Of a stretch of DNA of 10,534 nt, positions 1 to 6,390 are shown piece after piece. The first letter of the stretch is position 1. Every line of letters begins with the position of its first letter. This DNA comes from DASPXK01 sp035637315 (lineage in GTDB: Bacteria > Chloroflexota > UBA6077 > JACCZL01). The translations under genes and the position numbers were made by a program. The stretch covers positions 1 through 10,534 of the forward strand of contig DASPXK010000404.1 in the NCBI GenBank assembly GCA_035637315.1, given 5' to 3'. Under the pieces are notes generated by a model, which saw only the letters and a program-made list of their open reading frames with translations, had not been told where the DNA came from and did no database searches.

Positions 1-524
1 ATCTCGGCCTGGAATCGGGTGCACCGATAGCACAGAATGCACCGCTCGCGATCCAGCACGATCCGATCGGACAGCGGCAGGGCTTTGGCAAGCAGCCGCT
101 TCCGCTCGGTGTAGCGACTGGTGCCTGTCCCATACTTGAACGTGTTGTCCTGAAGTGGACACTCGCCGCCTTTGTCGCAAATGGGGCAGTCGAGCGGGTG
201 ATTGGCGAGCAGCAGCTCCAGGACCCCGGTCTGGGCGCCGACGACGTTTGGCGTATTCGTGTAGACCACCATACCGTCGACGACAGGTGAGGTGCAGGCC
301 GTCTGGAGGCGAGGCATTTTCTCGATCTCAACCAGGCACATCCGACAGGCCCCAACTGACTTGAGCTTGGGGTGGTAGCAGAACACTGGGATCTCGATCC
401 CGGCCTGCGTGGCCGCGTCCACCAACAGGATGCCCTTCGGGACCCACACCTGGCGGCCGTCAATCGTGAGCGTGACCAGATCGGGCGCTTGGGAGATGGG
501 AGTTGGGAGTTGGGGGTTAGCCAC
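1..524 (-). CDS. nuoG: NADH-quinone oxidoreductase subunit G, N-terminal part (runs off the left edge)
   Basis: Fe-S subunit of complex I that passes electrons from NuoF/NuoE toward NuoB at the inner face of the membrane. 174 residues are visible. Residues 15-80 are a ferredoxin-like [2Fe-2S] domain with Cys49, Cys60, Cys63 and Cys77. Residues 109-122 carry the His-Cys3 ligands of a [4Fe-4S] cluster (His109, Cys113, Cys116, Cys122). CILCYRC at 162-168 begins the next [4Fe-4S] motif. The molybdopterin-like domain lies outside the window. The start is GTG at 522-524, preceded by AGGAG six bases upstream, and it overlaps the nuoF stop by 8 nt, so translational coupling is likely. Residues 4-12 (PQLPTPISQ) are encoded by one arm of the 7-base-period array here and look like a non-native extension. 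Identification is firm; only the exact start is uncertain. Confidence 0.96.
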   Translation of the reverse strand, partial: MANPQLPTPISQAPDLVTLTIDGRQVWVPKGILLVDAATQAGIEIPVFCYHPKLKSVGACRMCLVEIEKMPRLQTACTSPVVDGMVVYTNTPNVVGAQTGVLELLLANHPLDCPICDKGGECPLQDNTFKYGTGTSRYTERKRLLAKALPLSDRIVLDRERCILCYRCTRFQAE

Positions 525-585
525 GATGCGCTCCTGTCTGCCAACCCCCATCTCCCAGCTCCCAGCTCCCAGCTCCCGACCCCCA
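490..585. repeat. Inverted 7-base-period array at the nuoF/nuoG junction
   Basis: Arm 1 (490-517) is four units of type TGGGAGT. Arm 2 (544-585) is six units of type GCTCCCA, its complement in the inverse direction. Positions 490-521 pair with 540-571 with only four mismatches over 32 positions, leaving an 18-nt loop (522-539). On the mRNA strand the loop reads AGACAGGAGCGCATCGTG, which contains the nuoG ribosome-binding site and ends with its GTG start codon. Both arms are inside coding sequence: arm 2 encodes the NuoF tail and arm 1 the NuoG N-terminus. The period and inversion are read directly; RNA folding is inferred. Confidence 0.88.
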
Positions 586-1860
586 GTCGGGATACGGGCA
601 GCGGCCCAGCTCGAGGTGCTGGAGGTACTCGTCGCGAAAGCCGCGGACGGTGGCAGTAACCGGACTGGTCGCGAAGTCGCCAAGCGCGCACAACACCTTG
701 CCGCTGATCTCGCCCGAGAGCGACATCAAAAGCTCCAGGTCGGATTCTGACCCGCGCCCACCTTCGAGGCGGACCAGGATGTCGTGCAGCCAGCCGGTAC
801 CCTCGCGACATGGTGTGCACTTGCCGCACGACTCGTGGCGGAAAAATTCCTCCATCAGCGCCGCGGCCCGAACGATGCACACGGTCTCGTCCAGCACGAT
901 CAGGCTGGCCGAGCCGAGCATCGATCCTGCTTCCTGGACCGAGTCGTAGTCCAGCCTTGTGTCCAGCCTGTCGGCGGTGATGATCGGCGCCGAGGCGCCG
1001 GCCGGCAGGACCCCTTTCACGGGCGCGCCGGTCGACGTTCCTCCACCGTACTGGTCGATCAACTCGCGGAATGTGACCGAGCCCAGGGGCAGCTCGTAAT
1101 TGCCCGGTCGCTTCACCCGACCGGACAGGCAGAAGATCTTCGGGCCCGTGTTCCTTGGCGGCACTCCGATGGTCTGGTACCAGGCGCTGCCGTTGGCCAG
1201 GATCAACGGGACGTTGGCCAGAGTCTCGACGTTGTTGACGGCGGTCGGGCGTCGGTACAGGCCCTCGACGGCTGGGAACGGTGGCCGCGAGCGCGGCATT
1301 GGGCGGCGCCCCTCGAGGGATTCGAGCAGCGCCGTCTCCTCGCCGCAGATGTACGCCCCGGCCCCGCGGAAGACGTGGATGCGAAGATCGAAGCCCTTGC
1401 CCAGCGCGTCCGCGCCGAACAGGCCTGCTCGGGTGGCCTCCTCGATAGCGGCTTCCAGGCCGTCGGCCGCGGTCACGTACTCGCCGCGAATGTAGATGAA
1501 GGCGTCGTTTGCCCGGATCGCGTAGGAGGCGATCGCGACCCCTTCGAGCAGCATGTGGGGCTCGATCTCCATGATCTCGCGGTCCTTGAACGTGCCCGGC
1601 TCCGACTCGTCGGCGTTGCAGCACAGGTATTTGGGGCCCTCGATCCTGGGCACGAAGCCCCATTTCGCGCCACACGGAAAGCCGGCCCCGCCACGCCCCC
1701 GCAGCCCGGACGCCTTGACCTCCTCGATCACGTCGTCTGGCGACATCTCGCGGAGGGCTTTCTCCCAGCCGCGGTAGCCACCCTTCTGGCGGTACTCCTC
1801 GAGGCTGACCGGCGTCGTCCGCCCAGGGTGCGGCAGCAAGATCGGTTTGTAGTCGATCAT
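517..1860 (-). CDS. nuoF: NADH-quinone oxidoreductase subunit F (NADH/FMN-binding)
   Basis: Oxidises NADH at FMN and passes electrons to the [4Fe-4S] cluster N3. 447 residues. The FMN/NADH loop GLRGRGGAGF begins at residue 52, the second nucleotide-site motif GAGAYICGEETALL is at 167-179, and the N3 ligands are Cys345, Cys348 and Cys351 (SCGKCTPCREG) with Cys391 (LCALGDFA). Residue 63 is Cys in the PxG step where Thr is usual. The ATG at 1858-1860 overlaps the nuoE stop as ATGA, with an AAGGGG purine run just upstream. Conserved sequence appears to end near Cys421. Residues 426-447 are encoded by the period-7 array, which puts Trp at 426, 433 and 440, exactly every seven residues (three 7-base units per 21 nt). 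The tail is probably functionally neutral. The assignment is firm. Confidence 0.98.
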   Translation of the reverse strand: MIDYKPILLPHPGRTTPVSLEEYRQKGGYRGWEKALREMSPDDVIEEVKASGLRGRGGAGFPCGAKWGFVPRIEGPKYLCCNADESEPGTFKDREIMEIEPHMLLEGVAIASYAIRANDAFIYIRGEYVTAADGLEAAIEEATRAGLFGADALGKGFDLRIHVFRGAGAYICGEETALLESLEGRRPMPRSRPPFPAVEGLYRRPTAVNNVETLANVPLILANGSAWYQTIGVPPRNTGPKIFCLSGRVKRPGNYELPLGSVTFRELIDQYGGGTSTGAPVKGVLPAGASAPIITADRLDTRLDYDSVQEAGSMLGSASLIVLDETVCIVRAAALMEEFFRHESCGKCTPCREGTGWLHDILVRLEGGRGSESDLELLMSLSGEISGKVLCALGDFATSPVTATVRGFRDEYLQHLELGRCPYPDWGSGAGSWELGDGGWQTGAHRG

Positions 1861-2417
1861 GCCCCTTCTGCCCGCGCCGGACGGCCGACGAGAGACGATG
1901 GACTATGGCGCGCCCGCGGTCGTCGGCCATCGGTCGTCCGTCGTCGGTCCGCGGTGAGCTCTTCGATCAGGGCGCACGTGGCCTCAGGGGTCAGGTGCTC
2001 GCGATAGTCGTCGTTTACGCGGCACATCGGGGCGCGGTGGCACGCGCCGAAGCACTCGGGGGTACCAATCAGCTCGATCGCGCCGTCCGTTGTCGCCTCG
2101 CCCGGCCGGATGCCGAGGCCCTCAGCCAGCGCTCCGAGCAGCCGCTCCGCCCCGGCCAGCGCGCAGGGCAGCTGGAGGCAGACCTCGACTCGCGTCCGGC
2201 CGCCCGGCCGCGTCCGCAGCATCGAATAGAAGGTCGCTAGCTCGTTGGCCGCGGCATGCGACACCCCAACCAGGTCGGCCACCTCGCCGATGGCCTCTGG
2301 CGGCAGCCAGCCGATCTGGGCCTGGGCGTGCTTGAGAGCCGGCAGGACCGCCGTGCGCCGCTGTGGGTACCGCTCGACCTCGGTCAGGATCTTGTCGCGA
2401 GTCTCAGGAGTGAGCAT
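1857..2417 (-). CDS. nuoE: NADH-quinone oxidoreductase subunit E ([2Fe-2S], 24 kDa type)
   Basis: Thioredoxin-like subunit carrying the N1a [2Fe-2S] cluster beside NuoF. 186 residues. Residues 1-70 are the helical N-terminal domain (IGWLPPEAI, ELATFYSML). Cluster ligands are Cys80 and Cys85 (CLQLPC) and Cys122 and Cys126 (ECFGAC). The family usually ends soon after the final helix, here about residue 155 (CALIEELT). Residues 156-186, rich in Arg, Pro and Ser, are encoded mostly by a 7-base-period array and look like an extension acquired at the 3' end. The ATG at 2415-2417 has no strong Shine-Dalgarno sequence; a heptad hairpin sits just upstream, between it and the nuoD stop. The gene overlaps nuoF by 4 nt (ATGA), so coupled translation is expected. 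Confidence 0.97.
   Translation of the reverse strand: MLTPETRDKILTEVERYPQRRTAVLPALKHAQAQIGWLPPEAIGEVADLVGVSHAAANELATFYSMLRTRPGGRTRVEVCLQLPCALAGAERLLGALAEGLGIRPGEATTDGAIELIGTPECFGACHRAPMCRVNDDYREHLTPEATCALIEELTADRRRTTDGRRPRARHSPSSLVGRPARAEGA
1879..1952. repeat. Inverted 7-base-period array inside the 3' end of nuoE
   Basis: Positions 1918-1952 are five 7-base units of type GGTCGTC (GGTCGTC, GGCCATC, GGTCGTC, CGTCGTC, GGTCCGC). Positions 1879-1907 read on the opposite strand give a related series (CCATAGT, CCATCGT, CTCTCGT, CGGCCGT). The two are separated by about ten GC-rich bases. The arms match less well than those at the nuoF/nuoG junction, so the hairpin would be imperfect. The array is translated as the basic C-terminal tail of NuoE. 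The word differs from the other arrays in this window while the period is the same. Confidence 0.72.
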
Positions 2418-2427
2418 GCGAGCACTT

Positions 2428-2488
2428 AGCTATCAGCCATCAGCAGTCAGCAGCGAACCCGGGGGCTGATGGCTGACGGCTGACTGCT
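2428..2488. repeat. Inverted 7-base-period array between nuoD and nuoE
   Basis: Arm 1 (2428-2451) is AGCTATC, AGCCATC, AGCAGTC, AGC. Arm 2 (2465-2488), read on the other strand, is AGCAGTC, AGCCGTC, AGCCATC, AGC. The arms agree at 19 of 24 positions and are separated by 13 bases, so both DNA cruciform and mRNA hairpin forms are possible. It fills most of the 75-bp gap between the nuoD stop and nuoE start, the longest gap between nuo genes here. There is no U-tract on the mRNA strand, so it does not look like an intrinsic terminator. Confidence 0.82.
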
Positions 2489-2492
2489 TCCA

Positions 2493-3680
2493 TCACCTAT
2501 CTACTTCGCCCATGATCGGGTCGATGCTGGAGATGATCGCGATCAGATCCGCCACCAATCCGCCCTGGGCGACCAGCGAGATCGCCTGGAGGTTAGCGAA
2601 TGAGGGCGCCCGCTCGTGCACACGGACGGGCCTGCCCGAGCCATCGCTAACCACGTAGAAGCCAAGTTCACCGCGCGGCGATTCAACGGGCACGTAGGCT
2701 TCACCGGCCGGTGGTCGGATCCCCTCCGTGTAGATCTTGAAGTGGTGGATCAGCGCCTCCATAGAGCGGCCGAGCTCTTCACGTGGGGGCGGGACGATCT
2801 TGCGGTCGGCGGTCTTAACGGGGCCTGGCGGCAAGAAGCTCAACGCCTGCTTGCAGAGCTTGATGCTCTCGCGCAGCTCGGCAATCCGCACGCGATAGCG
2901 GTCGTAGCAGTCACCGTTCTGACCCACGATCGCGTCGAACGGGTAGCGCTCGTATCCGCAGTAAGGATTCGTCTTTCGGAGATCGTGGGCTACGCCCGAG
3001 GCCCGCAGGATGGGCCCGCTGACACCCATCTCGATCGCGTCCTCGGCTTTTAGCACCCCGATGCCGACCGTTCGCTCCTTGAAGAGCGGGTTGTTGGTCA
3101 GAAGGGCCTCATAGTCGTCGACTCGACTGGGCAGGACGTCCAGGAAATGGTCGACCGCGGCCAGCCACTCCGGCTCGAAGTCCTCGGCCAGCCCGCCCGG
3201 CCGGATGAAGCTAGTCATCATCCGCGCGCCGCTCATCCACTCGAAGAGGTCGAGCAGCGCCTCCCGCTCACGGAAGGCGTACAGAAAGACCGAGCTGGCG
3301 CCCAGGTCGAGCCCCGTGGTCCCCACCCAGACCAGATGCGAGTTGATTCGGGTCAGCTCGGCCAGCAGGACCCGACCAACCACCGCGCGCTCGGGTATCT
3401 CGCACTCGAACAGCTTCTCGATGGAGAGCGCGTAGGCCAGGTTGTTGCCGAGCGGGTTGAGGTAATCCATCCGATCCGTGAGGGTGACCCCGTGCAGGTA
3501 GGTCTTCACCTCGAAGGTCTTCTCGATGCCGGTGTGGAGGTAGCCGATCACCGGCTTGCAGGAGACAACCGTCTCGCCGTCCAGCTCCAGCTCCAGGCGC
3601 AGCACGCCATGCGTGGAGGGGTGCTGTGGCCCCATGTTGATGTGCAGGGTGCTGCCGCGTCGCTCGCTCTGGATGGCCAT
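2493..3680 (-). CDS. nuoD: NADH-quinone oxidoreductase subunit D (49 kDa type)
   Basis: Forms the quinone-binding pocket of complex I together with NuoB; related to the large subunit of NiFe hydrogenases but without metal ligands. 395 residues, a normal length for an unfused NuoD. Visible marks are GPQHPSTHG at 17-25, the IGYLHTGIEK segment, MDYLNPLGNN, the SFIRPGG segment, CYDRYRVRI, SPRGELGFYV and the canonical C-terminus SIDPIMGEVDR. The ATG at 3678-3680 lies 2 nt after the nuoC stop. NuoC and NuoD are separate proteins, unlike the fused NuoCD of enterobacteria. Confidence 0.98.
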   Translation of the reverse strand: MAIQSERRGSTLHINMGPQHPSTHGVLRLELELDGETVVSCKPVIGYLHTGIEKTFEVKTYLHGVTLTDRMDYLNPLGNNLAYALSIEKLFECEIPERAVVGRVLLAELTRINSHLVWVGTTGLDLGASSVFLYAFREREALLDLFEWMSGARMMTSFIRPGGLAEDFEPEWLAAVDHFLDVLPSRVDDYEALLTNNPLFKERTVGIGVLKAEDAIEMGVSGPILRASGVAHDLRKTNPYCGYERYPFDAIVGQNGDCYDRYRVRIAELRESIKLCKQALSFLPPGPVKTADRKIVPPPREELGRSMEALIHHFKIYTEGIRPPAGEAYVPVESPRGELGFYVVSDGSGRPVRVHERAPSFANLQAISLVAQGGLVADLIAIISSIDPIMGEVDR

Positions 3681-3682
3681 CC

Positions 3683-4188
3683 TCAGCCACTCCGCTCGGG
3701 GCCAGGCGGAGCCGACGGGCCGGTCCCATAGACGTCTCGCGTAACGGTGAAGTCGACCGGCTCGCCGCCGACCGGCGCATCGCGGCGGAGCGGGTGGCCC
3801 TCCCAGTCGTCCGGCAGCATGATGCGGGTCAGCTCGGGGTGCCCCTCGAAGCGAACCCCGAACAGGTCATAGACCTCTCGCTCGCACCAGTTGGCGGCCC
3901 GGAAGAGGGGGGTGACGCTGGCCACCGTCTCATCGGTGCGGACTCTCAGCCGCAGCCAGGCCCTCTCGGCCATCGAATACAGCAAGTACAGCAGCTCGAA
4001 TCGGTCGACGCGGTCCGGATCGTCGACGGCCGTCAGGTCGATGAAGCGCCCGTACCCCAGCTCGTTGCGCAGGCGACCGGCGGCCTCCGACAGATCAGCC
4101 GTCGCAAGGCGGAGATACGGGATGCCATCCGCGGACATGCCGGCCTCGGCCGTCGGGAAGGCGGCTTTCAAGCCGTCCAGCCCGCCGG

Positions 4189-4192
<4 letters not shown>
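3683..4192 (-). CDS. nuoC: NADH-quinone oxidoreductase subunit C (30 kDa type)
   Basis: Peripheral-arm scaffold subunit with no cofactor, docking to NuoD and NuoB. 169 residues. The family signature is at 102-138, running from WCEREVYDLFGVRF through EGHPELTRIMLPDDWEGHPLRRD. Residues 50-72 match the usual core strand region (FIDLTAVD...FELLYLLYS). The ATG at 4190-4192 overlaps the nuoB stop as ATGA, and a G-rich stretch lies just upstream. The C-terminal 25 residues are Pro/Gly-rich and not conserved in the family. Confidence 0.97.
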
Positions 4193-4674
<482 letters not shown>

Positions 4675-4678
4675 TCCG

Positions 4679-5032
4679 CTACCGCCACTTCAGCGCCCCG
4701 CGGGCTCGAGCGTAGAGATAGCCAACCCCAAGCACGGCAAAGAAACCGCCCACGGCCAGGATGCCAGTCCAGCGCAGCTCGCGCGCGAGGACGGCCCAGG
4801 GATAAAAGAACAGCGCTTCCACGTCGAAGACCAGGAACAGCATCGCGACAAGCGCGAAGCGGACCGGCCAGCGAGTCTCGGTGGACTGCGGCTCTGACAC
4901 TCCGCACTCATACGGCCGCGCCTTGGCCGGGCTCGGATGGCTGGGAGCGAGCCTGCCAGAGACGAGGACCAAGAAAGCCGACAAGGCCGCCGCGAGCGCA
5001 AGGTAGACCAGGAGCGAAGAGTACTCGGCCAC
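4679..5032 (-). CDS. nuoA: NADH-quinone oxidoreductase subunit A
   Basis: Small membrane subunit of complex I at the junction of the peripheral and membrane arms. 117 residues with three predicted membrane helices (about 6-27, 58-80 and 88-108). Signatures are YECGVSE at 41-47 in the loop after helix 1 and FDVEALFFYPWA at 69-80 in helix 2. The start is GTG at 5030-5032, with GAGGA seven bases upstream. It is the first gene of the operon: no nuo gene precedes it, and a promoter-like sequence lies 111 bp upstream. Confidence 0.97.
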   Translation of the reverse strand: MAEYSSLLVYLALAAALSAFLVLVSGRLAPSHPSPAKARPYECGVSEPQSTETRWPVRFALVAMLFLVFDVEALFFYPWAVLARELRWTGILAVGGFFAVLGVGYLYARARGALKWR

Positions 5033-5142
5033 GAGGCGTCCTCAAAACCGACTGGCCACCCCGGCTGGCGCCGCGCGATCGGGCCTAGCGGCGCTGCGAG
5101 GTTGATCCGCGTGGGTGGACGATGATTCCTACCTACGCTACC

Positions 5143-5172
5143 AGTATAGTCATCGCGCCAAGACCCAGGCAA
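5143..5172 (-). promoter_or_regulatory. Candidate sigma70-type promoter of the nuo operon
   Basis: On the minus strand the sequence shows TTGCCT (5167-5172), an 18-bp spacer, then TATACT (5143-5148): 4 of 6 and 5 of 6 matches to the housekeeping consensus. It would give a leader of about 105 nt before the nuoA GTG. It lies 16 bp from the left inverted repeat of the GxxExxY unit, so insertion of that unit may have cut the promoter off from any original upstream sequence. Sequence match only. Confidence 0.5.
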
Positions 5173-5187
5173 CGCGGCCGAGAGCTC

Positions 5188-5216
5188 ACCGCCGAGGACG
5201 CAGAGGAACTCAGAGG
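5188..5216 (+). repeat. Left inverted repeat of the GxxExxY unit
   Basis: Core GAGGACGCAGAGG with flanking ACCGC and a trailing GAGG. It is made of near-repeats of about ten bases (CGCCGAGGA, CGCAGAGGAA, CTCAGAGGTG). AGAGGA at 5202-5207 doubles as a good ribosome-binding site for the GTG at 5216. Confidence 0.72.
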
Positions 5217-5594
5217 TGCACGTCAACGAGGTCAGCGGGCAGATCGTCGACGCAGCAATGTGCGTTTCATTCGGCCCTTGGTCCGGGGCTTCTCGAGAGC
5301 GCCTACCAGGGGTGCTTGGTGCACGAACTCCGAAAGCGCGGGCTGGAGGTGCGGTCCCAGGTGATCCTGCCCGTTGTTTACGATGGCGTGACCATAGATG
5401 TCGGATACAGGATCGATCTCGAGGTGGCTGGTTCGGTGATCGTCGAACTCAAAGCAGTCGAAAAGCTGTTGCCGCTTCACCAGGCGCAGCTGCTCTCGTA
5501 CTTGAAGCTCAGTGGTATGCGCGTTGGGCTGCTCATCAACTTCAACGTCCTGCATCTGCGCGACGGCGTTAGGCGCCTGGTCAACCGGCTCTGA
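5216..5594 (+). pseudogene. GxxExxY family protein (PDDEXK_3 nuclease fold), broken by a single-base frameshift
   Basis: A GTG at 5216-5218, with AGAGGA eight bases upstream, opens a frame reading VHVNEVSGQIVDAAMCV, the typical N-terminus of this family. The continuation SALGPGLLESAYQGCLVHELRKRGL is one frame away. Removing one T from the TTT run at 5265-5267 joins them as CV-HSALGPGLLESAY and gives a 125-residue protein, the family's normal size. The rest is intact: the GLLESAY motif that names the family, Asp of YRIDL, Glu-x-Lys of VELKA and the QLLSYLKLSG helix, which together resemble a PD-(D/E)xK nuclease site, ending in GVRRLVNRL. The cellular role of the family is not established. The break may be a real lesion, a +1 recoding site or a base-calling error in a homopolymer. 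It overlaps the acyltransferase 3' end by 14 nt on opposite strands. Confidence 0.85.
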
Positions 5595-6288
5595 CTTCTT
5601 TGCCTCCGCGTGCCTCTGCGTCCTCTGCGGTTGCTATGCCTTTCGCCGTTGGCGGCAGGAGCTCGGCAAGGCGAGCGCGGATGATCGCGCGCGCCTCCTC
5701 GATGGCTTCGGCGCGGGGTCGATCGCGCAGGTAGCCCAAGTCGAAGACTGGCCCGATGGCCACGCGGACAGGCTTGGGGCGCGGGACCCAGGCACCGGGC
5801 GGCAGCGCCTGATACGTGCCGATCGCCGCGATGGCGACCAGCGGGACGCCTGCCGTGATGGCCAGCCGCGCCAGGACCGGGTGCACCTCGCCCAGGCCCC
5901 CCGAGCGGTTGCGGGTGCCCTCGGCGGCGATCGCGACGGCCCGCCCTTCACGAAGGCAACGCAGCACCTCTCGGACCGCCGTCAAGTCCTGGCCGTGCCG
6001 CTCGACGGGGATCATCCCCCAGCTTCGCAAGATGTGGGCGATGATCGGGACCCTCAGCAGCGAGGCCTTGGCAACCAACGCCGAGTTCGGATAAGGGTCG
6101 ATCAAGCCGAAGGCCGGCACATCCAGCAGGCTGATGTGGTTGGTTAGCCCCAGGAGAGGCGGATGCGCGGGCAGGTTCTCCGCTCCGATGACTTCGAAGC
6201 GATGATAGAGCTTGAAATACCCCCCCAGGATGACCTTGCTGGCCTGAGCCAGCCGGTTGGGGCGTGCCCGATCTGGGATCCGGGCCAT
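5581..6288 (-). CDS. 1-acyl-sn-glycerol-3-phosphate acyltransferase-like protein (PlsC family)
   Basis: Probably transfers an acyl chain to lysophosphatidic acid or a similar acceptor at the inner membrane in phospholipid synthesis. 235 residues. The catalytic NHxxxxD motif is N50-H51-ISLL-D56; motif II is the GMIPVERHG region at 91-99; motif III is EGTRNRSG at 123-130; motif IV is VPLVAIA at 148-154. The ATG at 6286-6288 follows GAGGGG by about eight bases. Residues 216-235 (KGIATAEDAE...) are not family sequence: codons 220-229 are the right inverted repeat of the neighbouring GxxExxY unit, and the stop lies inside that unit, so the native C-terminus seems to have been replaced. The substrate is not deducible; related acyltransferases of the PlsC superfamily are alternatives. 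Confidence 0.9.
   Translation of the reverse strand: MARIPDRARPNRLAQASKVILGGYFKLYHRFEVIGAENLPAHPPLLGLTNHISLLDVPAFGLIDPYPNSALVAKASLLRVPIIAHILRSWGMIPVERHGQDLTAVREVLRCLREGRAVAIAAEGTRNRSGGLGEVHPVLARLAITAGVPLVAIAAIGTYQALPPGAWVPRPKPVRVAIGPVFDLGYLRDRPRAEAIEEARAIIRARLAELLPPTAKGIATAEDAEARGGKEVRAG
5603..5631 (-). repeat. Right inverted repeat of the GxxExxY unit
   Basis: Reverse complement of the left repeat at 25 of 29 positions, sharing the 13-base core GAGGACGCAGAGG. It is read through as acyltransferase residues TAEDAEARGG. No second TSD-like sequence is evident outside it. Confidence 0.72.
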
Positions 6289-6363
6289 CGAGACATCCCC
6301 TCAGCTCGCTCCTGGATCGAGGATACCTGATCGCGGCGCGCGACGGCGGTCGGCGCGGCACGC

Positions 6364-6369
6364 TAGAAT
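6364..6369 (+). promoter_or_regulatory. Possible -10 element for the SelA-like gene
   Basis: TAGAAT (5 of 6 to TATAAT) lies 21 nt before the ATG at 6391, in the 102-bp divergent gap between the acyltransferase and this gene. There is no good -35; the best at 17-18 bp spacing is GCGACG. A short leader holding only the ribosome-binding site would result. Confidence 0.33.
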
Positions 6370-6390
6370 CCACGCGCCGAGGAGGTGTGC

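Larger units (their letters stand above)
5188..5631. mobile_element. 444-bp inverted-repeat-bounded unit carrying a GxxExxY gene (candidate mobile cassette)
   Basis: Imperfect inverted repeats at 5188-5216 and 5603-5631 (25 of 29 positions identical after inversion) bracket a single gene. The inner edge of the left repeat touches the start codon, and the right repeat begins 8 nt after the stop, so the unit is only a gene plus its repeats. It lies on the strand opposite to both neighbours (acyltransferase and nuoA), as expected of an insertion between them. No transposase is encoded and no convincing target-site duplication is seen beside the repeats. A mobile nature is inferred from architecture. 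Confidence 0.5.

Noticed and set aside
490..585. CRISPR array
   Set aside because: Units are 7 bases with no unique spacers, and no cas gene is present.
784..2007. A 407-residue open frame on the plus strand
   Set aside because: It runs antisense to nuoF and nuoE, has no recognisable domain, and is Arg/Gly/Ala-rich as expected from the opposite strand of GC-rich genes.
3268..3780. 170-residue minus-strand frame overlapping nuoD and nuoC
   Set aside because: It is out of frame with two firmly identified genes and has no conserved motif.
5115..5264. An upstream extension of the GxxExxY frame starting at 5115
   Set aside because: It crosses the nuo promoter and the left inverted repeat, has no family similarity, and the true N-terminus is in another frame from 5216.
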